From: JANNRA01 sp031401035
GTDB lineage: Bacteria > Desulfobacterota > Binatia > HRBIN30 > CADEER01
Direction: 5' to 3'
DNA: 12,606 nucleotides
Assembly: GCA_031401035.1 (NCBI GenBank)
Contig: JANNRA010000224.1
Location: 1-12,606 of the forward strand
Notes under the pieces: model-generated
Databases searched by the model: none
What the model was told of the DNA's origin: nothing
The model's input: the letters and a program-made list of their open reading frames with translations, nothing else
Translations under genes and position numbers: made by a program
Shown: piece after piece, positions 7,122 to 12,606 of the stretch
Layout: each line of letters opens with the position of its first letter
How positions within the stretch are numbered: position 1 is the stretch's first letter

Positions 7122-8708
7122 ATGCGTACCTGGATCGCGGTGAGCGGCGCCCTGATCGCCGCCGGGCTGGCCCTGTTCCTGTACAAGGTGCTGGTCCTCG
7201 GCTACCCGCTCAGCACCGCCGACGCGCCCGGTACCTGGCGGGTCGATTTCGTCGTCAGCGCCACCGGCAAGGGCAGCCGCGCGGTGATCGAGGTGCCGCT
7301 GCCGCGCCCGTCCGGCTACCAGCGCATCCTCACCGAGGAGCTGCAGTCTGAACAGATGCGCTTCAGCATCGACGAGCGCGACGGTGGCGACCGGCACGGC
7401 CGCTGGAGCGGCCGCCTCGACGGATCGACCAGCCTGACCTACCAGGTGACCCTTGAGGCCACCGCCTATGGGCGTCCGGTGCCGGCCAGCGACGGCGGCG
7501 GCGTCTACCCGAAGTCCGTCGCCGAGTACCTGACCGGATCGCCGGCGATCCAGGCGGCGGATCCATCGGTCCTCGAGCTTGGCCGTGAGCTCCGTCTCGA
7601 TGCCAAGAACAAGAGCGCGCTGGCGCAATCGATCTTCGAGTTTGCGTCGGCCGAGATCGGCGACGCGGGTAACCGCAAGGCGATGGACGCGGTCACCGTC
7701 GTGCGCGAGGGCAGCGGCAACGAACTCGGGCGCGCCCGCCTCTTCTGCGCGCTGGCGCGCGCCAACGGGCTGCCCTGCCGGGTGATGGCCGGGATCGCGC
7801 TCACGGACGGACGCAGCGACGAGTTCCTCTACTGGAACGAGGCGTACCTCGGCGGCGGCTGGGTCCCCTACGACGTCGTCCGCCGGTACGCCGGCACACT
7901 GCCGCCCGACCGCCTCTCGCTCGGCCCGAGCAATGGCGCCGAGTTGGTCAACGCCACCAACGTCAGCGCCTTCTCGTATCGCTTCGACGTCCAGTCCGAG
8001 CTCGAGACCTACGCCGAGCTGGTCAGTCGCCGGCGCGCCAACTCGCAGCATGGGCTCGACCGCGTCTCCCTGCTCTTCCTGCCGGTGCAGCAGCAACAGG
8101 CCCTGCGCGTGTTGCTGCTCGTGCCGCTCGGCGCGCTGGCGATGTGCGTACTGCGCAACGTCGCCGGTCTGCGCACCTTCGGCATGTTCATGCCGGTCCT
8201 CATCGCCCTCGCCTTCACCAGCACCGGCCTCGCCTGGGGGACCATTTTCCTCGCCGGCATCGTCGCCGCCGCCCTGGTCACCCGCCTGTCGATCCAGGGC
8301 CTGTACCTGTTGCTGGCGGCCCGCATCGCCTTCATCCTGACGCTGGTGATTGTGCTCATGGTGGTGCTGTTCATCGTCGGCGACAAGCTCGGCATGCCGA
8401 CCGCCGGCGTCAGCGCCTTCCCGTTCGTCATCATGACGATGATCGTCGAGCGCATCAGCGTCGGCCTGGAGGAGGAGGGGCTCGGCAACACCCTGCGCCG
8501 CATCGGCGCCACCCTGGCCTCGATCTACCTCACCTATGCGGTCATTCGCGCCCAGGGTCTGCAGACGTTGTTCCTCGTCTACCCGGAGCTGCTGCTGGTC
8601 ATCCTCGGCCTGCTCGTCGGCGTCGGCCGCTATACCGGCTATCGCCTCACCGAGTTGATCCGTTTCCGCGAACTGGCCGACGCAGCCCGGCCGGCGGCGG
8701 GCCCGTGA
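7122..8708 (+). CDS. UUP1-family 7TM protein with inactive transglutaminase domain
   Basis: A 528-residue inner membrane protein in two parts. An N-terminal helix (about 5-27) anchors a periplasmic region (about 35-310) with a beta-rich part and a transglutaminase-like fold (about 190-255, ending WNEAYLGGGWVPYD). The nucleophile Cys position is not Cys (E201 by alignment to the GLP motif) and the His position is L236; only the Asp (D251) remains. This matches the 'inactive transglutaminase' family. The C-terminal part (about 320-505) has about seven hydrophobic helices with family-typical segments RNVAGLRTFGMFMPVLIALAF and ERISVGLEEEG. It is known as a partner of the RimK-related ATP-grasp protein encoded 4 nt downstream. 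It probably binds a peptide or transduces a periplasmic signal without catalysis. The start at 7122 is the only one giving a proper first helix. Confidence 0.85.
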   Translation: MRTWIAVSGALIAAGLALFLYKVLVLGYPLSTADAPGTWRVDFVVSATGKGSRAVIEVPLPRPSGYQRILTEELQSEQMRFSIDERDGGDRHGRWSGRLDGSTSLTYQVTLEATAYGRPVPASDGGGVYPKSVAEYLTGSPAIQAADPSVLELGRELRLDAKNKSALAQSIFEFASAEIGDAGNRKAMDAVTVVREGSGNELGRARLFCALARANGLPCRVMAGIALTDGRSDEFLYWNEAYLGGGWVPYDVVRRYAGTLPPDRLSLGPSNGAELVNATNVSAFSYRFDVQSELETYAELVSRRRANSQHGLDRVSLLFLPVQQQQALRVLLLVPLGALAMCVLRNVAGLRTFGMFMPVLIALAFTSTGLAWGTIFLAGIVAAALVTRLSIQGLYLLLAARIAFILTLVIVLMVVLFIVGDKLGMPTAGVSAFPFVIMTMIVERISVGLEEEGLGNTLRRIGATLASIYLTYAVIRAQGLQTLFLVYPELLLVILGLLVGVGRYTGYRLTELIRFRELADAARPAAGP

Positions 8709-8712
8709 GCGT

Positions 8713-9660
8713 ATGCGTCGCCTGATCGCGCGCGCCCGCGCCCTGCGTGAACGCGGCGTGCTGGGCATCAATCAGCGCAACGGCGCCTTCGTCCTGCCGC
8801 TCAACCCGCGCCGCCACTATCCGCGCGTCGACGACAAGCTGCGCACGAAGATGCTCGCCCAGGCGGCTGGCATCCCGACGCCGGCCCTGCTCGGCGTCGT
8901 CTCCTACCACCACGAACTGCGCGACCTGCCGGCGCTGCTGGCAACGCGCGACTCCTTCGTGCTCAAGCCGGCGCGCGGGTCGCAAGGCAACGGCATCGTC
9001 GTCGTCACCGGCATCGACGCAGACGGCTACCGCAAGAGCAGCGGCGCCCGCATGAGCCCGGTCGCCCTGCGCCAGCACGTCTCGAACATGATCTCCGGCG
9101 TCTTCTCGCTGCGCGGTGACGTCGACTCCTGCCTCATCGAGGCACGCGTCATCTTGCACCCGGCCTTCCACGACATCGCCCGCTTCGGCATCCCCGACAT
9201 CCGGGTCGTGGTGTACAAGGGCCTGCCGGTGATGGCCATGTCGCGCCTCCCGACCGCCGCCTCCGACGGCCGCGCCAACCTGCATCAGGGCGCCATCGGC
9301 GCCGGCATCGCCATCCGTAGCGGCCGCCTGACGCACGCCGCGGTGCACAATCAGGCCGTCACCCACCACGTCGATACGCAGGCGCCGATCGTCGGCTTCA
9401 CCGTGCCACAGTGGGACGACGTCCTGGCGCTCGCCGTGCAGGCCGCCGAGATGAGTGGACTCGGCTACCTCGGCGTCGATGTCGTCGTCGATGCGACGCA
9501 CGGTCCGCAGCTCCTCGAGCTCAACGCCCGGCCCGGCCTGGCGATCCAGATCGCCAACGACGCCGGCCTGCTGCCGCGCCTGCGCCGCGCCGACCGCGTG
9601 CCGCCGGCCTCCCTCGCCACATGGTCCGATCGATTGCACGCCGCACGCGAACTGTTCTGA
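8713..9660 (+). CDS. RimK-related ATP-grasp ligase (alpha-L-glutamate ligase-like)
   Basis: A 315-residue cytoplasmic ATP-grasp protein, with no signal or membrane segment. Motifs in order: an N-terminal VLGINQRNGAFVLPLNPRRHYP typical of the family 'alpha-L-glutamate ligase-like protein'; an ATP-binding segment SFVLKPARGSQGNGIVV (K85, glycine-rich loop); DIRVVVYKGLPVMAMSRLPT; a SDGRANLHQGAIGAG loop; and the metal-binding LLELNARPGLAIQIAN (E269, N271). All catalytic carboxylate/Asn residues look intact. ATP-grasp enzymes join a carboxylate to an amine through an acyl phosphate, as RimK does when adding glutamate; the substrate of this subfamily is not known to me. It starts 4 nt after the UUP1-type gene, and its last 40 nt overlap the next gene, so it is translated from the same message. 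Confidence 0.85.
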   Translation: MRRLIARARALRERGVLGINQRNGAFVLPLNPRRHYPRVDDKLRTKMLAQAAGIPTPALLGVVSYHHELRDLPALLATRDSFVLKPARGSQGNGIVVVTGIDADGYRKSSGARMSPVALRQHVSNMISGVFSLRGDVDSCLIEARVILHPAFHDIARFGIPDIRVVVYKGLPVMAMSRLPTAASDGRANLHQGAIGAGIAIRSGRLTHAAVHNQAVTHHVDTQAPIVGFTVPQWDDVLALAVQAAEMSGLGYLGVDVVVDATHGPQLLELNARPGLAIQIANDAGLLPRLRRADRVPPASLATWSDRLHAARELF

Positions 9661-10502
9661 TCCTCGCCGGTGTTCTGGTGGCCAGCGGCGCGCGCGCCGC
9701 GGAGCCCGGGCGCTGGGAGGTGACGATGGCCCTGCGCCTGGCACCGGCCAACGGCGGCGGCCCCATGACAGTGCGCCTCGCCCTGCCGCCGAGCGACGCC
9801 GCGCAGCAGCTCGGTGCGGTCACCGTCACCGGGCGCGGCCTGGCATCGGAGGTTGTGCGCGACGGCCCCGAGCCGCACGTCAGCTTGCGCGGCACGGTGC
9901 GCCGCCCGCGCCGCGTCGCCGTGCGCTACGAGGTGACCCGCCGGCGGCCCGCCGAGGTGCATCCGGTGATCGCGCCGGTGCTGGCGCCGGGCCCCGCACT
10001 GCTCCCCTACCTGGCACCCAGTCCGCTCTTTCAATCGCGCTCCATCCTGGTGCGCGACTTTCTCGAAACCTACGCCAGCCCACGCCTGGACGCTCCCGGG
10101 GCGGCGGACGTCGTGCGCACCATCCAGGAGGTGACCCGCGAGCGCCTGCCACACGCGGCCGACGGCAAGACCCTGCCCCTCGACGTCATCCGCAGCGGCC
10201 ACGGCAAGCGCATCGGCATCGAGCGCGTCTTCACCACATCCCTGCGCTGTGCCGGCGTCCCGGCGCGCTTCGTCGAGGGCCTGAACCTGAAGAGTGCAAC
10301 GCGCCGCAAGCGGGTGTTCTGGACCGAGGCCTGGGCGGACGGGTTCTGGTGGCCGATCAGCGCCTCGGGCGGATGGAGCGGGCGGCTGCCGCGCGCCTAC
10401 GTGGCGCTCACCCGCGACGGCCAGCGGGTGGTGACACTCGAGGGCAGCGGCACCGTCACCTACGCCGTGCAGGCACGCCCGGCGCCACGGGAGGGGTCAT
10501 GA
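9621..10502 (+). CDS. exported stand-alone inactive transglutaminase-domain protein
   Basis: A 293-residue protein starting at an ATG inside the preceding gene (40-nt overlap). This start gives a signal peptide or anchor (Arg-rich, hydrophobic 11-20, ASGARAA cleavage region), whereas the frame further upstream is Arg/Pro-rich noise. The mature part is a paralogue of the periplasmic region of the UUP1-type protein two genes upstream. Residues 189-247 align without gaps to UUP1 residues 193-251 with 19 identities by hand count, including GLP/GVP, W-x-E-A and W-x-P, and YL..SP..Q near 130-138 also matches. No transglutaminase catalytic residue remains: the Cys position is Arg/Ile (about 197-200), the His position is V232, and the Asp is S247. 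It lacks the 7TM part. It probably binds rather than cleaves something in the periplasm. The coding frame is clear; the function is inferred. Confidence 0.75.
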   Translation: MVRSIARRTRTVLILAGVLVASGARAAEPGRWEVTMALRLAPANGGGPMTVRLALPPSDAAQQLGAVTVTGRGLASEVVRDGPEPHVSLRGTVRRPRRVAVRYEVTRRRPAEVHPVIAPVLAPGPALLPYLAPSPLFQSRSILVRDFLETYASPRLDAPGAADVVRTIQEVTRERLPHAADGKTLPLDVIRSGHGKRIGIERVFTTSLRCAGVPARFVEGLNLKSATRRKRVFWTEAWADGFWWPISASGGWSGRLPRAYVALTRDGQRVVTLEGSGTVTYAVQARPAPREGS

Positions 10503-12535
10503 GCGCCCGCCGTCCGCATGCACTATCCCCTAGCGGTGGCGCCGGGCGCGGCGGCGCCGGGCTGCGTTGGCTACGGCGCGGCGCAGCCGTGCCGACGGCG
10601 CTCCTCCTGATGCTCGCCGTCACCCCCGCCAGCGCCGGCGTCCACCTCGTCGCCGCCGCCGACCCAGCGTTGGCCAGCATGGTCCTCCTCGGCCTCGGGC
10701 CGCGCCAGCCGGTGCTGCTCTTCGAGGCCCAGGACGCGCCGGTCATCGAACGATTCCACCAGGCGTACCCGGGTCCCGCCGCCTGCCTCTGGCGCGCCGC
10801 CACGCCCGCAGCGCTGCGACCGCTGCTGGAGGCCGCGGCCGGCGCCGCCTGCACGCCGGCGGACGACCTCGTGGCACTGGCGCGGCGTTTGTGGCCGGCG
10901 CCGCCGGCAGTGGTGCTGGTGGCCGCCGACGACTACCCGGGCCTGCTACGCGGCGCGGCGCTGGCCGGCGCCCTCAATGCGGCGCTTCTCCCCATCACGG
11001 CGGCAACGCCGCCCTCCGTCGACGCCCTGACCGAGTGGCACGTGCCGACCTGGTACGCCGTCGGCGACCTCCTCGCGCCGCCCCTCCCTGCCGACGCGGC
11101 GCTCACCCGCCTCGCCGATGCCGACAGCGTTGCGGCCGCGACCGTGCGGGCCGTCGGCGGGACGGCGGGCACGGTGGTCGTCGCCAACCCCAGTGATCGC
11201 CGCGGCCGCTTCTCGCCCAGCGGCCTGTCCCTCTTGGCACCGCTGATCGCCGTGCAGCACCGAGCCCCGCTGGTGCTGGTCAGCGCCGCCGCCGCGACGA
11301 CGGTCGAGAGCGAGGTGCAGCGCGCCATCGTCGCCGGTGGCCTGGCGCCAACCCACATCTACCTGGTCGGCGATGAGCTGGCGCTGCGCAGCCATCGCGT
11401 CGCCGATCCGGTCCTCGCCGCCGGCGGCCCGGAAGCCCTCGGTGGGGCGCGCGACGTGCGCGTCGAGCTCTTCTCGCAGATCCAGGCGTTGCACCCGCAA
11501 GACTACGCCGTCGGCCGCTTCGTCGCCGAGGATGCGGCGCGCGCCAGCATCAGCCTGGCGCGCCAGCAGCACGACCCCGACCCAGCCAGCGGGCCAGTGG
11601 TGATGCTGTCCAATGCCGACGCCGTCTTCGCGCTCGGCGAGACCATCTCCCGCACCACCGTCAGCGAGCTGCGCAACGCCGGCCTGCCGGTGCGCGCCGC
11701 CTTCCGCGACGCGGTGACGCCGGCCGCGATCCGCAGCGGGCTCGAGGAGGCGGGACTATTGGTGTGGGAGGGCCACGCCCGCGACCTGACGCTGGAGGAG
11801 CGCGGCGGGGTGACCGTCGCCCGCACGCCGCCCCTGGTGGTCCTGCAGGGCTGCTACACGCTCGACCGATCCGATCCCTTCATCCTCTTCGAGCACGGCA
11901 CCAACGCCATCGTCGCCACCTCGGCGGCGATCTACAGCGCCTCGGGCTCCGCCTTCGCGCGCGCCCTCTTGGACTCCCTGGTCTACGACGACGCCGATCT
12001 CGGCACCGCCGTCCGCAACGCCCGCAATTTCCTCCTCGCCGTCACCGAGCTGAAGAAGCGGCGCGGCCATCGCGACTGGGCCAAGACCTACCGCGCGGCG
12101 CTCGCCTTCGCGCTGTGGGGCGATCCAACGCTGCGCCCGCCGCTGGCGCGCGGCACGCCGAGACTGGCGCCGACGCTTTGGCGCAAGGACGCGGCGCGCC
12201 TCGAGCTCACCGTCCCGGCGCGACGCCTGAAGACCGCCCGCGTCGGCCGCTACACCGCGCAACCGGTGCCGCGCGCCATGCTCAGCGGCCTCATCCTGCG
12301 CCAGGGCGACGCCCCCGGCCGCACCGTCAAGGAACTCTTCTTCGCCGCCGTACAGCCGCCCGCAGGGCTCACCGCCGCCTGCGCCCCGCAGGGCTGGGAA
12401 GTGGTGTCGCTGTGGGCGCCGGACACGTACACCCTCTCGGTGCTGGCGCGCCCGCCTGGAGATGCCCCGGCCGATCTCGCCAAGGCCGGAACGTTCTCCT
12501 TCCCGCTGGTCGCGAACGCGGCCGCCTGCCCTTAG
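10499..12535 (+). CDS. secreted C25 (gingipain)-like cysteine peptidase
   Basis: A 678-residue exported protein whose ATG overlaps the preceding stop (ATGA), with GGGAGGGG just upstream. The signal region is long, with Arg-rich residues up to 29, hydrophobic 31-41 and cleavage near 44-47. Residues about 48-300 form an alpha/beta region with two similar halves (VVLVAADDYPG...PTWYAVGD and VVVANPSD...THIYLVGDE). The catalytic region has C25-type marks: DYAVGRFVAEDAARA (335-349), a His motif LLVWEGHARD (H426), a Cys motif LVVLQGCYT (C452), NAIVATSAAIYSASG (469-483), DLGTAVRNARN and FALWGDPTL. A His/Cys dyad in this order and distance fits clan CD (C25, caspase and CHAT-like) peptidases. The C-terminal 125 residues look beta-rich; I see no sorting signal. 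It is the last gene of the operon. A distant alternative for the N-terminal half is a cell-wall-binding repeat 2-like fold. Confidence 0.7.
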   Translation: MSARRPHALSPSGGAGRGGAGLRWLRRGAAVPTALLLMLAVTPASAGVHLVAAADPALASMVLLGLGPRQPVLLFEAQDAPVIERFHQAYPGPAACLWRAATPAALRPLLEAAAGAACTPADDLVALARRLWPAPPAVVLVAADDYPGLLRGAALAGALNAALLPITAATPPSVDALTEWHVPTWYAVGDLLAPPLPADAALTRLADADSVAAATVRAVGGTAGTVVVANPSDRRGRFSPSGLSLLAPLIAVQHRAPLVLVSAAAATTVESEVQRAIVAGGLAPTHIYLVGDELALRSHRVADPVLAAGGPEALGGARDVRVELFSQIQALHPQDYAVGRFVAEDAARASISLARQQHDPDPASGPVVMLSNADAVFALGETISRTTVSELRNAGLPVRAAFRDAVTPAAIRSGLEEAGLLVWEGHARDLTLEERGGVTVARTPPLVVLQGCYTLDRSDPFILFEHGTNAIVATSAAIYSASGSAFARALLDSLVYDDADLGTAVRNARNFLLAVTELKKRRGHRDWAKTYRAALAFALWGDPTLRPPLARGTPRLAPTLWRKDAARLELTVPARRLKTARVGRYTAQPVPRAMLSGLILRQGDAPGRTVKELFFAAVQPPAGLTAACAPQGWEVVSLWAPDTYTLSVLARPPGDAPADLAKAGTFSFPLVANAAACP

Positions 12536-12541
12536 CTGGAG

Positions 12542-12561
12542 GGCGCCGCTCCGTCGGCGCC
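12542..12561 (+). terminator. short GC hairpin just after the operon
   Basis: GGCGCCG (12542-12548) and CGGCGCC (12555-12561) form a 7-bp stem with a 6-base loop starting 7 bases after the peptidase stop. No T tract follows. It shares its right arm with the longer inverted repeat at 12550-12606, so the two folds are mutually exclusive. Confidence 0.4.
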
Positions 12562-12606
12562 TGTTGGCGCGGACCACCGCTCCTCCAAGCAACAGGCGCC
12601 GACGGA
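12550..12606. repeat. 17-bp perfect inverted repeat at the window edge
   Basis: TCCGTCGGCGCCTGTTG (12550-12566) and CAACAGGCGCCGACGGA (12590-12606) are exact reverse complements with a 23-base loop. The right arm ends exactly at the window edge; the next base is unseen, so extension of the pairing cannot be excluded. It may be a factor-type terminator for the four-gene operon or a dispersed palindromic (REP-like) element. No transposase is visible. Confidence 0.6.

Noticed and set aside
7119..8771. A 550-codon antisense open frame across the 7TM gene
   Set aside because: The sense frame encodes a recognisable membrane protein; the antisense product is rich in Asp, Gln, Gly and Ala, as expected from the complement of hydrophobic codons.
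8713..9660. Reading the ATP-grasp gene as ribosomal S6 modification protein RimK
   Set aside because: The N-terminal NQRNGAFVLPLNPR segment and the pairing with the UUP1-type protein fit the separate 'alpha-L-glutamate ligase-like' subfamily, not RimK itself.
9455..10498. Upstream extension of the peptidase reading frame by 348 codons
   Set aside because: This part lies over the two preceding genes in another frame and is Arg/Pro-rich noise; the ATG at 10499 has a ribosome binding site and a signal peptide.
1..12606. CRISPR array, tRNA, rRNA or insertion sequence
   Set aside because: No regularly spaced repeats, no cloverleaf or rRNA-like stretch and no transposase or integrase product was found on either strand.

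Overview
The window is a GC-rich (about 70% by eye, not counted) stretch of bacterial chromosome, with genes packed on both strands and no rRNA, tRNA, CRISPR array, phage gene or transposase. The gene set is proteobacterial in style. The C-terminal module of the PQQ-type dehydrogenase matches, from memory, secreted proteins of uncultured Deltaproteobacteria-like lineages now called Binatota/Binatia. That assignment is inference.

Left part (1-3777): a widespread-type intergenic inverted repeat precedes a PLP-dependent enzyme of the D-cysteine desulfhydrase/ACC deaminase family, whose specificity residues favour D-cysteine desulfhydrase. Convergent to it on the minus strand are a membrane-anchored SGNH/GDSL-like protein and, upstream of that, a six-helix membrane sensor histidine kinase with all catalytic boxes and no response regulator beside it.

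Middle part (3778-6884): a secreted LolA-like lipoprotein-sorting-type protein and a secreted PQQ-dependent sugar/aldose dehydrogenase-like protein lie on the plus strand, each with its own ribosome binding site and separated by a strong hairpin. A 62-residue XRE-type repressor-like protein follows on the minus strand.

Right part (7122-12535): the most interesting segment is a tight four-gene plus-strand operon. It encodes a 7TM protein with a periplasmic inactive transglutaminase domain (UUP1 family), a RimK-related ATP-grasp ligase ('alpha-L-glutamate ligase-like'), a stand-alone exported paralogue of the inactive transglutaminase domain, and a secreted C25 (gingipain)-like cysteine peptidase with an apparent His426/Cys452 dyad. 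The gaps are 4 nt, a 40-nt overlap and a 4-nt ATGA overlap, so the genes are almost certainly co-transcribed and probably translationally coupled. The first two genes are a known pair. In gammaproteobacteria they usually sit with a retropepsin-like 'ATP-dependent zinc protease', which is absent here. A plausible reading is that an exported cysteine peptidase and an extra pseudo-transglutaminase replace that protease in an envelope-stress or peptide-modification pathway. I do not recall this four-gene arrangement being described. The operon ends at a 17-bp inverted repeat that runs to the edge of the window.
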